A DNA stretch of 64,000 nt from Mesonia phycicola. GTDB lineage: Bacteria; Bacteroidota; Bacteroidia; Flavobacteriales; Flavobacteriaceae. The stretch's first letter is position 1. Each line of letters starts with the position of its first letter. Shown here piece by piece: positions 1 to 9,409 of the stretch. Both the position numbers and the translations under genes were made by a program. The DNA is taken from the NCBI RefSeq assembly GCF_900141885.1, contig NZ_FQYY01000002.1:353531-417530 (forward strand). The letters are read 5' to 3'. The notes below the pieces were generated by a model, which saw nothing but the letters and a program-made list of their open reading frames with translations, was not told the origin of the DNA and ran no database searches.

Positions 1-1386
1 ATGACGAAAACGATTGACAATGTTGAAGATCGTTTTAAAGTTCTAGTAGCAGGTAAAGACAAAGCCGGTGAATTTTACCGAAAAAATTTCTCTGCTCTAT
101 TTGCTTATGTTTCTAACAGAATTCCAGAAATTTCTGATGAGTTATTTAAAATAGATGACGGAATGAAAGCTGGTTTTGGATGGGAACACGGTCCATTTCA
201 AGTTTGGGATGCCATTGGCGTTGAAAAATCTGTAGAAATGATGAAAGCTGAAGGATACGATCCTGCAGCTTGGGTAACAGAAATGTTAGAAACTGGAGTA
301 AAATCATTTTACACAGTAAAAAACGGTAATACATATTACTACGATATTCCTCAGAAAAAACATGTAAAAATTCCAGGGCAAGACTCCTTTATTATATTAG
401 ATAATATTAGAGAATCTAAAGCTGTATTTAAAAATAGTGGTGTTGTTGTAGAAGATTTAGGAGACGGTATCTTAAATGTAGAATTCCGTAGTAAAATGAA
501 TTCTATTGGTGGTGATGTTTTAGACGGCCTTAATAAAGCAATAGATTTAGCAGAAAAAGAATATCAAGGTTTAGTAGTTTGTAACGACGGAAAAAATTTC
601 TCTGTAGGGGCAAATATCGGAATGATATTTATGATGGCTGTAGAGCAAGAGTATGATGAGTTGAATATGGCTATCAAATATTTCCAAGATACTATGATGC
701 GTATGCGCTACTCCTCTATTCCTACCATTGCAGCTCCACACAATATGGCATTAGGTGGTGGTTGTGAGCTTTCACTTCACGCAGATAAAGTTGTAGCTCA
801 CGCAGAAACTTACATTGGTTTGGTAGAGTTTGGTGTTGGGGTTATACCTGGCGGTGGTGGTTCTAAAGAAATGACAGTAAGAGCTGCAGATACTTTCCAA
901 AAAGATGATGTACAACTTAACCGTTTAAGAGAAAATTTCTTAACCATTGGTATGGCTAAAGTATCTACTTCTGCTTATGAGGCTTATGATACTAATATTC
1001 TTCAAAAAGGGAAAGATATTGTAGTAGTAAACCGTGATAATCAATTAGCAATCGCTAAAAAACATGCTCTGTTAATGGCAGAAAATGGTTACACACAACC
1101 TATTCGCCGTAAAGACATCAAAGTTCTTGGTAAGCAAGCATTAGGTGCATTTTATGTAGGTACAGACCAAATGAGCGCAGGAAAATACATTAGTGAGCAT
1201 GACAAGAAAATTGCTAATAAATTAGCCTATGTAATGGCCGGAGGAGATTTATCTGCTGCCTCTTACGTAAGTGAGCAATATTTATTAGATCTTGAACGTG
1301 AAGCATTTTTATCACTAACTGGAGAGCGTAAAACTTTAGAACGTATTCAGCATATGTTGAAAAAAGGTAAACCGTTAAGAAATTAA
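1..1386 (+). CDS. 3-hydroxyacyl-CoA dehydrogenase / enoyl-CoA hydratase, C-terminal part (5' end outside window)
   Basis: This is the 3' portion of the bifunctional beta-oxidation enzyme that hydrates enoyl-CoA and oxidises 3-hydroxyacyl-CoA. The first visible 150 residues match the C-terminal helical domain of 3-hydroxyacyl-CoA dehydrogenase (WEHGPF, around residue 60). A crotonase-fold hydratase follows at about 150-340, with oxyanion-loop segments FSVGANIG and ALGGGCELS and a later GVIPGGGGSKE segment. The NAD-binding Rossmann domain is missing. Relatives are about 800 residues long, so some 340 residues lie upstream and the ATG at base 1 is probably internal. The domain order (dehydrogenase, then hydratase) is the reverse of E. 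coli FadB and usual in Bacteroidota. The thiolase gene follows after 60 bp, as in a fad operon. Confidence 0.9.
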   Translation: MTKTIDNVEDRFKVLVAGKDKAGEFYRKNFSALFAYVSNRIPEISDELFKIDDGMKAGFGWEHGPFQVWDAIGVEKSVEMMKAEGYDPAAWVTEMLETGVKSFYTVKNGNTYYYDIPQKKHVKIPGQDSFIILDNIRESKAVFKNSGVVVEDLGDGILNVEFRSKMNSIGGDVLDGLNKAIDLAEKEYQGLVVCNDGKNFSVGANIGMIFMMAVEQEYDELNMAIKYFQDTMMRMRYSSIPTIAAPHNMALGGGCELSLHADKVVAHAETYIGLVEFGVGVIPGGGGSKEMTVRAADTFQKDDVQLNRLRENFLTIGMAKVSTSAYEAYDTNILQKGKDIVVVNRDNQLAIAKKHALLMAENGYTQPIRRKDIKVLGKQALGAFYVGTDQMSAGKYISEHDKKIANKLAYVMAGGDLSAASYVSEQYLLDLEREAFLSLTGERKTLERIQHMLKKGKPLRN

Positions 1387-1446
1387 GGATTGTAATTACT
1401 GATCTATTCAAAAAATTATAATTCTAATAATTAAAACGTTAAAAAA

Positions 1447-2637
1447 ATGAAAACAGCATATATAGTAAAAGCATATAGAACAGCCATAGGTAAAGCACCA
1501 CGTGGAGTGTTCAGATTTAAAAGACCTGATGAATTGGCTGCAGAAACCATTGAGTATATGATGGAAAAACTGCCAGAATTCGATAAATCGCGCATTGATG
1601 ATGTAATTGTTGGTAATGCAATGCCAGAAGCTGAGCAAGGTTTAAATGTTGGGCGTTTAATCTCTTTAATGGGATTAAAAACAAAAGATGTGGCAGGTAT
1701 GACAGTAAATCGTTACTGTGCATCTGGTTTAGAGACCATTGCAATTGCATCTGCTAAAATACAAAGCGGGATGGCAGACTGCATAATTGCTGGTGGTGCA
1801 GAGAGTATGAGCTATATTCCTATGGGTGGTTACAAACCTGTACCAAACTATGAGTTAGCTAAAGAAGGGCACGAAGATTATTACTGGGGAATGGGATTAA
1901 CTGCAGAGGCTGTAGCAAATCAATACAAAGTGTCTCGAGAAGATCAAGATGAATTTGCATATAACTCACATCAAAAAGCTATTAAAGCACAAGCTGAAAA
2001 TCGTTTTCAAGATCAAATTGTACCTATTACAATAGATGAAACTTACGTAGATGCAGATGGCAAGAAAAAAACTAAAAGTTACACTGTAACTAAAGATGAA
2101 GGTCCACGTAAAGATACTTCAGAAGCAGTTTTAAATAAACTGCGTCCTGTATTTGCAGATGGTGGTAGCGTAACTGCTGGTAACTCTTCTCAAATGAGTG
2201 ACGGAGCAGCATTTGTAATGGTAATGAGTGAAGAGATGGTAAAAGAGTTAAATCTTGAACCAATTGCAAGAATGGTTAGTTATACTGCAGTAGGTGTAGA
2301 ACCAAGAATTATGGGAGTTGGACCTGTAAAAGCTATTCCAAAGGCATTAAAACAAGCTGGTATTAAACAAGATGATTTAGCTTTAATTGAACTTAATGAG
2401 GCTTTCGCATCTCAATCACTAGCCGTTATACGTGAGCTTGGCTTAAATCAAGAGGTATTAAACGTAAATGGTGGTGCAATTTCTATGGGTCACCCACTAG
2501 GTTGTACAGGAGCAAAACTTTCTGTTCAAATTTTTGATGAAATGCGTAAACGTAACCTCAACAATAAATACGCAATGGTTACTATGTGCGTAGGTACTGG
2601 TCAAGGTGCTGCAGGGGTTTACGAATTTTTAAATTAA
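1447..2637 (+). CDS. fadA: acetyl-CoA C-acyltransferase (3-ketoacyl-CoA thiolase)
   Basis: Thiolase of 396 residues, the normal family length, which cleaves 3-ketoacyl-CoA with CoA in the last step of beta-oxidation. The catalytic triad is visible: nucleophile Cys91 in NRYCASG, His349 in GHPLG and Cys381 in CVGTGQG; the conserved NEAF motif lies near residue 318. It sits between the hydratase/dehydrogenase and acyl-CoA dehydrogenase genes on the same strand, so the three probably form one cytoplasmic fatty-acid degradation unit. The ATG follows an A-rich stretch with no Shine-Dalgarno sequence, as is usual in this phylum. Confidence 0.95.
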   Translation: MKTAYIVKAYRTAIGKAPRGVFRFKRPDELAAETIEYMMEKLPEFDKSRIDDVIVGNAMPEAEQGLNVGRLISLMGLKTKDVAGMTVNRYCASGLETIAIASAKIQSGMADCIIAGGAESMSYIPMGGYKPVPNYELAKEGHEDYYWGMGLTAEAVANQYKVSREDQDEFAYNSHQKAIKAQAENRFQDQIVPITIDETYVDADGKKKTKSYTVTKDEGPRKDTSEAVLNKLRPVFADGGSVTAGNSSQMSDGAAFVMVMSEEMVKELNLEPIARMVSYTAVGVEPRIMGVGPVKAIPKALKQAGIKQDDLALIELNEAFASQSLAVIRELGLNQEVLNVNGGAISMGHPLGCTGAKLSVQIFDEMRKRNLNNKYAMVTMCVGTGQGAAGVYEFLN

Positions 2638-2721
2638 ATTTTATTTACAAACTAAAAACAATCCTGACTCTTGAGTATTGAATCTTGTTTCTAAACTCTG
2701 AGTCTAAAAAATAATAACAAA

Positions 2722-4530
2722 ATGAGCGATACAACTGAACAAAAAGATATACTACGTGGCGGGCAATTTTTAGTAAAAGAAACTAGCTGCGAAGACGTTT
2801 TTACTCCAGAAGATTTTAATGAGGAGCAAAAAATGATGCGCGAGTCTGTGCAAGAATTTGTAGAACGAGAAATCATTCCGCATAAAGAACGATTTGAGAA
2901 AAAAGATTATGAGCTTACCGAAGAGGTAATGCGCAAAGCTGGAGAACTTGGTTTTCTTGGTATTGCTGTACCAGAAGAGTATGATGGATTAGGAATGGGA
3001 TTTGTCTCTACAATGTTGGTTTGTGACTATATCTCTGGAGCTACAGGATCTATTGCTACTGCTTTTGGTGCTCATACAGGTATTGGTACTATGCCAATTA
3101 CACTATATGGTACAGAAGAGCAAAAGAAAAAATACGTACCTAAATTAGCTACTGGAGAATGGTTTGGAGCTTATTGCTTAACAGAGCCTGGTGCTGGTAG
3201 TGATGCTAACTCAGGTAAAACAAAAGCTGTGCTTTCTGAAGATGGAAAGCATTATAGCATTAGCGGACAAAAAATGTGGATTTCTAACGCAGGTTTTGCC
3301 AATGTATTTATTGTTTTTGCTAGAATTGAAGATGATAAAAATATAACTGGTTTTATTGTTGAAAATGATGCTGAAAACGGTATTTCTTTTGGAGAAGAAG
3401 AAAAGAAACTTGGTATTCACTCCTCTTCTACTCGTCAAGTTTTCTTTAATGAAACTAAAGTACCAGTAGAAAATATGTTGGCTGGTCGTGGTGAAGGTTT
3501 TAAAATTGCGATGAATGCTTTAAACGTAGGTCGTATAAAACTTGCTGCAGCTTGTTTAGATGCACAACGTCAAGTAACCACTAATTCTGTACAATATGCT
3601 AATGAGAGAGTTCAGTTTAAAACACCAATTGCTCAATTTGGCGCTATAAAACAAAAATTAGCAGAAATGGCAACTTCTGCCTATGTAGGAGAATCTGCAT
3701 CATACAGAGCTGCAAAAAATATAGAAGACAGAATTAACTTACGTTTAGAAAGCGGAAACTCTCATTCTGAAGCTGAATTAAAAGGAGTTGAAGAATATGC
3801 TATAGAGTGTTCTATTCTAAAAGTGGCTTGTTCAGAAGATGTACAAAACTGCTCTGATGAAGGTATCCAAATTTTTGGAGGTATGGGATTCTCTGCAGAT
3901 ACGCCAATGGAAGCTGCTTGGAGAGATGCGCGTATTTCTAGAATTTACGAAGGTACCAACGAAATTAACAGAATGCTTTCTGTAGGTATGCTTGTTAAAA
4001 AAGCTATGAAAGGTCACGTAGATCTTTTAGGTCCTGCACAAGCTGTTGGGCAAGAGCTAATGGGGATTCCTTCATTTGACAAACCAGATTATTCTGAGTT
4101 ATTTGCTGAAGAGAAAGAAATGATAAAGAAACTTAAAAAAGTTTTCTTAATGGTTGCTGGTAGCGCAGTTCAAAAATTCGGGCCGCAATTAGAAGAGCAC
4201 CAACAATTGTTATTAGCTGCTTCAGATATTTTAATTGAAGTATATATGGCAGAGTCTGCAATCTTAAGAACAGAAAAGAATGCAAAACGTTTTGGAGAAG
4301 ATTCTCAAAAAGAACAAATTGCTATGACACAATTATACCTTTATAATGCAGTAGATAAAATAACTACTAAAGCTAAAGAAGGTATTATATCTTTTGCGGA
4401 AGGAGACGAATTAAAAATGATGTTAATGGGATTAAAACGTTTCACTAAATATGATAACTTCCCTAACGTAGTTAAACTAAGAACCGAAATAGCAGATAAA
4501 TTAATAGCTGAAAATAAATATTGTTTTTAA
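2722..4530 (+). CDS. acyl-CoA dehydrogenase family protein
   Basis: FAD-dependent acyl-CoA dehydrogenase of 602 residues, which introduces the trans-2 double bond at the start of beta-oxidation. The N-terminal helical domain (about 30-150), the beta domain with flavin and substrate motifs CLTEPGAGSD and KMWISNAG, and the C-terminal helical domain are all visible. Glu410 in YEGTNEI is the expected catalytic base. An extra C-terminal region of about 150 residues makes it longer than short-chain members (about 380) and matches the long form common in Bacteroidota. It is the third gene of the fad unit and is followed directly by a terminator. Confidence 0.93.
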   Translation: MSDTTEQKDILRGGQFLVKETSCEDVFTPEDFNEEQKMMRESVQEFVEREIIPHKERFEKKDYELTEEVMRKAGELGFLGIAVPEEYDGLGMGFVSTMLVCDYISGATGSIATAFGAHTGIGTMPITLYGTEEQKKKYVPKLATGEWFGAYCLTEPGAGSDANSGKTKAVLSEDGKHYSISGQKMWISNAGFANVFIVFARIEDDKNITGFIVENDAENGISFGEEEKKLGIHSSSTRQVFFNETKVPVENMLAGRGEGFKIAMNALNVGRIKLAAACLDAQRQVTTNSVQYANERVQFKTPIAQFGAIKQKLAEMATSAYVGESASYRAAKNIEDRINLRLESGNSHSEAELKGVEEYAIECSILKVACSEDVQNCSDEGIQIFGGMGFSADTPMEAAWRDARISRIYEGTNEINRMLSVGMLVKKAMKGHVDLLGPAQAVGQELMGIPSFDKPDYSELFAEEKEMIKKLKKVFLMVAGSAVQKFGPQLEEHQQLLLAASDILIEVYMAESAILRTEKNAKRFGEDSQKEQIAMTQLYLYNAVDKITTKAKEGIISFAEGDELKMMLMGLKRFTKYDNFPNVVKLRTEIADKLIAENKYCF

Positions 4531-4551
4531 TATAAGTTGAAGTTAAGTTAT

Positions 4552-4586
4552 AAAGAGAGCTACAAATTTTGTAGCTCTCTTTTATT
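4552..4586 (+). terminator. intrinsic terminator after the fad genes
   Basis: A 15-bp inverted repeat (AAAGAGAGCTACAAA and its complement) with almost no loop, ending in a T-run, lies 22 bp after the acyl-CoA dehydrogenase stop codon. Confidence 0.85.
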
Positions 4587-4637
4587 TTAACAAAACCCTA
4601 ATAATATCTGTGCCAAAAAGCAAGTAACTTGTGAGCT

Positions 4638-6416
4638 ATGGCAAAAAAACTATCTTCATTTATATGTTTACTATTTATTTTAGGGCTACACATCTCTCTA
4701 TCACAAGCCCAAGAAACCAAAGACTCTATTGTAGAGAAAAGTCAAAGTAATTTACCCAGTAAAGATTCTACTGTAAAAGGTAAAAATACCTATAGAACAA
4801 ATTCTATTAGAGAATATAATGAAGCTTATTACATTCTAGATCGTTTAAATAAAAATATAGGCTTACCCCCTAACCGATTAAATTTTCAAACTCCACAAGC
4901 AGTTTTAGAGCATTTTATACTTCAAGCTAGAAACAATAATTTTAAAGACGCTGCTTATGCGCTAAATTTAAATTTATTACCAGATAATATTACAGATGAA
5001 GAAGCTGCTACCCTAGCAGAAAAATTATATTTTGTAATTAACCAGCGAGTAAGTATAAATTGGGATGAGTTACCAGACCGCCCAGACGGACAAATAGATA
5101 TACAAACCACCACCAATGAAGCCGTTGCAGGTAAACCAAGAAGAAGTATTGTTTTTGGTGAAGTAGATATGGATGGCAGAGATATTGTTTTTAGGGTACA
5201 ACGTATTAAATATAAAGATTATGGTGCTTTTTGGCTTATCTCGCAAAATACTGTTGAAAATATTGATGCTCTTTACGCGCATTATGGACCAAGAAAACTA
5301 GATAGAATGATGCCTAATTGGGCAAGAATAAAACTATTTGGTATGCCTATTTGGAAATTTGTTGGAGTATTTATTCTATTAGTTATTTGCTATTTTATAG
5401 GTAAACTCGTGGCTTATTTATTGAAGAAAATTTTTCTTCAATCCAATAAAAAATGGATGATACATATAGCAAAAAAATTAGCTAATCCTGCTGGTTTTGC
5501 AATCGGTGTACTTGCTTTTTATTTACTACTAAATCATCTTATCTCTTTTGCTGGATTATTTGCAAGTACTTTATACGCTGTGCTATTGGTATTAGTTATT
5601 GGTACCATTACTTGGTTTTTCATGCGGATGATAGATTATTTTATGATCTATTATGCCGAAAATAAAATTGGAGATACCACCTTAGAAGAAAATACCGAAT
5701 CTAGAAGAATGTTAACTTACATTTCTGTAGCTCGAAGAGTTTTAACCTTTTTAGTTATTATTTTTGGAGCATCTGTGGTGTTTTCTCAATTTAGATCTTT
5801 AGAAAAATTAGGCGTTTCTTTACTTGCTTCTGCCGGAGTTGCAACGGTAATATTAGGTATTGCTGCACAAAGCACCTTAGGTAATGTAATTGCAGGTATA
5901 CAAATTGCCTTAACAAAACCTGCGAGAATTGGAGACACTGTAATTATAGATGACGACTGGGGCTATGTAGAAGATATTAGGTTTACTTATATGGTGGTAA
6001 GAACTTGGGATTTAAGAAGATTAGTAGTTCCTTTAAAATATATTATATCTAATACTTTTGAAAATTGGTCTATGACTTCTGCTCATCAAGTAAGACCTAT
6101 TGTGTTGTATGCAGATTATAAAATTGATGTAAAAAAAGTAAGAGAAAAATTTAAATCTCTATTAGAAAGTAAAGATAACTGGGATAAAAACCACGCTCCT
6201 ACCGTTCAAGTAGTAGATACTACAGAAAAGTCTATTAAAATAAGATGCTTATGTAGTGCAAGAGATGCTTCTTCTACTTGGGATTTACATTGTGAATTAA
6301 GAGAAGAACTTGTACAATATATTAGTACTTTAGAAGATGGTATTAACTTATCTACTCAACGAGTTAGAGTACAAGAGTTTCCTTCAATTGAAAAAAAGTC
6401 TAATTCTGAAAACTAA
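4638..6416 (+). CDS. mechanosensitive ion channel family protein (MscS), periplasmic-domain form
   Basis: MscS-type channel of 592 residues that should release solutes on hypo-osmotic shock. A signal peptide (about 1-24) precedes a soluble periplasmic domain (about 25-230). Several membrane segments follow (about 235-390), then the pore helix and beta domain: a glycine/alanine-rich helix SAGVATVILGIAAQS near residue 400, followed by GNVIAGIQIALTKPARIGD. The C-terminal cytoplasmic alpha/beta domain is complete. A second MscS gene starts 6 bp downstream, so the two are co-transcribed. The pore helix and following loop identify the family clearly; gating properties cannot be inferred. Confidence 0.92.
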   Translation: MAKKLSSFICLLFILGLHISLSQAQETKDSIVEKSQSNLPSKDSTVKGKNTYRTNSIREYNEAYYILDRLNKNIGLPPNRLNFQTPQAVLEHFILQARNNNFKDAAYALNLNLLPDNITDEEAATLAEKLYFVINQRVSINWDELPDRPDGQIDIQTTTNEAVAGKPRRSIVFGEVDMDGRDIVFRVQRIKYKDYGAFWLISQNTVENIDALYAHYGPRKLDRMMPNWARIKLFGMPIWKFVGVFILLVICYFIGKLVAYLLKKIFLQSNKKWMIHIAKKLANPAGFAIGVLAFYLLLNHLISFAGLFASTLYAVLLVLVIGTITWFFMRMIDYFMIYYAENKIGDTTLEENTESRRMLTYISVARRVLTFLVIIFGASVVFSQFRSLEKLGVSLLASAGVATVILGIAAQSTLGNVIAGIQIALTKPARIGDTVIIDDDWGYVEDIRFTYMVVRTWDLRRLVVPLKYIISNTFENWSMTSAHQVRPIVLYADYKIDVKKVREKFKSLLESKDNWDKNHAPTVQVVDTTEKSIKIRCLCSARDASSTWDLHCELREELVQYISTLEDGINLSTQRVRVQEFPSIEKKSNSEN

Positions 6417-6422
6417 TTTCTT

Positions 6423-7535
6423 ATGCAAGTAACCACCACTCCAGAAGATATAGATGTAACTCAAGAAACCCTAAAATATATTATTTATGGTGTTGTAGGA
6501 ATTGTAATATCTTTTTGGGCTGCATTTCTTATCATTAAAAAAATTGGTAAAGATCCTAAAAATATATTGCCTGTTAATTTTGCTAAAAGAATTCAAATAC
6601 CGCTTCTATTATTTTTAATTGCAATAGTAATCTGGATAGGAAAAGCCTCTAAAGTATTTGAAAATGCCGAATATAATTTTGCAGCTAAACATCTTATTAT
6701 CTCTTTACTGGTTATATCTATCACTTGGTTTTTAATTCTTTTTCTAAAAGTTTTTAAAAGAAGACTACTTAGCAAATATGATGTTTCTAGAGAAGATAAT
6801 CTAAAGGCCAGAAAAGTATATACTCAATTTACCATACTAGAAAATATTATAATTTTTTTACTAATAATTCTTGCGGTTGGTATTATATTAATGAGCTTTG
6901 AGAGTATACGTAATATTGGTATTAGCTTACTAACCTCTGCTGGTATTGCGGGTATTATAGTTGGTTTAGCAGCTCAAAAAGCTATTGCCACATTATTGGC
7001 TGGTATTCAAATTGCTATAACGCAGCCTATACGTTTAGATGACGCCGTAATTGTAGAGGGAGAATGGGGATGGATTGAAGAAATTACTCTTACTTATGTA
7101 GTGGTTAGAGTTTGGGATAAACGAAGATTGGTAGTACCATCTACTTACTTTATAGAAAATAGCTTTCAAAACTGGACACGCACTACTTCAGATATAATGG
7201 GAAGCGTATTTTTATACACAGACTATGATATTTCTGTAGATGTACTTAGGGAAGAATTAACTAGATTATTAGAGAGTAGCCCTCTTTGGGATGGCAAAGT
7301 AAATGTTTTACAAGTAACCGAAGCTACAGAAAAATCTATGCAATTAAGAGCCTTAGTAAGTTCTAAAAACTCACCTACTAATTGGGATTTAAGAGTTTTT
7401 ATAAGAGAAAATATGATTAAGTTTATTAAAGAAAACTACCCGAAAAGTCTTCCAAGAACAAGAGTTGTTTTTGAAGATAATGACTCTTCAGGCAGTTTGC
7501 AAACTTTTAAAAAATCATCTAAAAGTGATGAATAA
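6423..7535 (+). CDS. mechanosensitive ion channel family protein (MscS), short form
   Basis: Second MscS-type channel, 370 residues, without the large periplasmic domain of its upstream neighbour. Four hydrophobic segments lie between about residues 18 and 165, followed by the pore-helix region TSAGIAGIIVGLAAQK and the beta-domain motif AGIQIAITQPIRLDD. The C-terminal domain is clearly paralogous to that of the preceding gene (shared VVRxWDxRRLVVP pattern). It starts 6 bp after the first channel and its last 17 bp overlap the 3' end of the convergent GH15 gene. The two may form channels of different tension threshold; mixed channels are possible but unproven. Confidence 0.92.
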   Translation: MQVTTTPEDIDVTQETLKYIIYGVVGIVISFWAAFLIIKKIGKDPKNILPVNFAKRIQIPLLLFLIAIVIWIGKASKVFENAEYNFAAKHLIISLLVISITWFLILFLKVFKRRLLSKYDVSREDNLKARKVYTQFTILENIIIFLLIILAVGIILMSFESIRNIGISLLTSAGIAGIIVGLAAQKAIATLLAGIQIAITQPIRLDDAVIVEGEWGWIEEITLTYVVVRVWDKRRLVVPSTYFIENSFQNWTRTTSDIMGSVFLYTDYDISVDVLREELTRLLESSPLWDGKVNVLQVTEATEKSMQLRALVSSKNSPTNWDLRVFIRENMIKFIKENYPKSLPRTRVVFEDNDSSGSLQTFKKSSKSDE

Positions 7536-9327
7536 ATTCTATTAGTTCTTCTTCTTCAGTAATTCCTCCAGAGAAATTTTTTGCAGTTTCTATTAAAGCT
7601 AAGTGAGAGTAAGCTTGAGGGAAGTTACCTAGTAAGCGTTTGGTTTTAAAATCAATATCTTCACTAAATAAACCTAAATGGTTACTGTATGAAAGCAGTT
7701 TATTAAATAGTTTAATAGCTTTTTCTTTTTTACCAATTTTAAACAAGCTATTAATAAACCAAAAACTACAAATAGTAAAAGAAGAACTTGGCTCACCAAA
7801 GTCATCTTTATTTTTGTAACGGTACATTAAACCATCTTTAAGCAATTCACGCTCTGTAGCTTCAACGGTTTTAATATAACGCGGATCTTTAGCATCTATA
7901 AACCCATAATCTTCCATTAATAATGTAGAAGCATCTAAATCTGTAGATCCGTAAAATTGTGTATAAGCTTGTACTTCTTCGTTCCAAGCATTCTCATAAA
8001 TATCATTAAAAATTTCTGTACGCAGTTCTTTCCAATGTTCTAGATTAGCTGTTTTATGAATTAATTCACCAATTTTTATAGCTCTATCTACTGCTACCCA
8101 ACATAAAAGTTTAGAGAAAGTAAAATGCCTATCTTCTGTTCTTAACTCCCAAATACCTTTATCTGGTGCCTTCCAATTTTCTTCTACGGTATGCACCGTT
8201 CCGCAAGTAATAGTCCAGAGTTCTTCTATATTTTCTAGCGTATTTTCAAAACGTACAAATTGTTGGTAAACCACTTCCATCAAAATACCAAAAATGTCAT
8301 TTTGCTTTTGTAAGTAAGCTGCATTTCCTGTTCTTACAGGTTTAGAACCTTCATACCCATCTAAATGATCTAAAATATGTTCGGTTAAATTACGCTCTCC
8401 ATTTATTCCGTACATAATTTGCATTTTGTCACCTTTATCTGGAATAATATCTATAATAAATTGAAGAAATCTTTGTGCAGATTTTACGTGACCTAACTCA
8501 GAAACTACTTTAATTACCATAGATGCATCTCTAATCCAGCAAAAACGATAATCCCAATTTCTTACCTCTCCTACCGTTTCTGGTAAAGAGGTCGTTGCCG
8601 CAGCAAGCACCGCTCCACTTTTTTCATAGCTAAGCATTTTTAATGTTAATGCGCTACGTAGTATTTCATTATTGTAATAACGGTAAGAAGTAGTTTTTTC
8701 ACTCCAATTTAACCAATAGGTATAGGTGCTTTGGTATTGTAAAAAAGCACGATCTATGGTTTGGTTAAGTATTTTTTCATGATAACTCATTACAAAAAAA
8801 GCATTTTCTTCTAATGTAATTTCATTTTCAGCAAGAATGTCTGCGTAATCTATATTAGAATAAAGGTATACAGAGTCGTACTTACCATTTATGGTGTGGC
8901 TCTTTATGTAATCTCCTTTTATTCTGCTAATTGTTTCTTCTTTAGCAAAAGCAGGTTTAGGGTTGTAATGAACTCTAAATTTTGGTTTACCACTCAACAA
9001 AACTACACAGCGTATAATTTCTGCTGGAGTGTGAGAATTACCATCTTCTTTAAAATAACGAGGCATAAAATCTCTTATTTCAAAGGCTCCTTCTTCTGCT
9101 TCAAACCTAGTTACAATAATATTGGACTTGGGCAGATATTTTTGGTCTATTTTATAGTCTTCAGAAGTTAGTAAACTAAAGCTTCCACCTTTCTCATTAT
9201 CAAGTAACTTAGCAAAAATAGCGTCTGAATCAAAATTAGGTAAACAACACCAATCTATAGATCCTGATTTAGAAACCAATGCAGAACTTTTACAATTTCC
9301 AATAATTCCGTAATCTAAATTTTTCAT
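7519..9327 (-). CDS. glycoside hydrolase family 15 protein (trehalase/glucoamylase-like)
   Basis: GH15 enzyme of 602 residues with no signal peptide, so cytoplasmic. The N-terminal beta-sandwich motif (GNCKSSALVSKSGSIDWCC) and the (alpha/alpha)6 catalytic domain are visible. Candidate catalytic acids are Glu394 in GIWELR and Glu512 in GEPSSSFTICSFW, both at the expected family positions. Bacterial members of this length include trehalases and glucoamylases. The adjacent divergent trehalose synthesis gene favours trehalose or a related alpha-glucoside as substrate, but sequence alone does not decide this. The 3' end overlaps the upstream mscS gene by 17 bp. Confidence 0.9.
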   Translation of the reverse strand: MKNLDYGIIGNCKSSALVSKSGSIDWCCLPNFDSDAIFAKLLDNEKGGSFSLLTSEDYKIDQKYLPKSNIIVTRFEAEEGAFEIRDFMPRYFKEDGNSHTPAEIIRCVVLLSGKPKFRVHYNPKPAFAKEETISRIKGDYIKSHTINGKYDSVYLYSNIDYADILAENEITLEENAFFVMSYHEKILNQTIDRAFLQYQSTYTYWLNWSEKTTSYRYYNNEILRSALTLKMLSYEKSGAVLAAATTSLPETVGEVRNWDYRFCWIRDASMVIKVVSELGHVKSAQRFLQFIIDIIPDKGDKMQIMYGINGERNLTEHILDHLDGYEGSKPVRTGNAAYLQKQNDIFGILMEVVYQQFVRFENTLENIEELWTITCGTVHTVEENWKAPDKGIWELRTEDRHFTFSKLLCWVAVDRAIKIGELIHKTANLEHWKELRTEIFNDIYENAWNEEVQAYTQFYGSTDLDASTLLMEDYGFIDAKDPRYIKTVEATERELLKDGLMYRYKNKDDFGEPSSSFTICSFWFINSLFKIGKKEKAIKLFNKLLSYSNHLGLFSEDIDFKTKRLLGNFPQAYSHLALIETAKNFSGGITEEEELIEFIHHF

Positions 9328-9409
9328 TAAAGTTTGAGGGTATTTAAGGTCAATTAAATATAAAACTGTAAATTAAAAAAATAAAACTACCAACACTAAA
9401 TTTTGACCA

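Noticed and set aside
8896..9171. 91-codon plus-strand frame inside the GH15 gene
   Set aside because: Antisense to conserved GH15 coding sequence and with phenylalanine-rich composition typical of a shadow frame.
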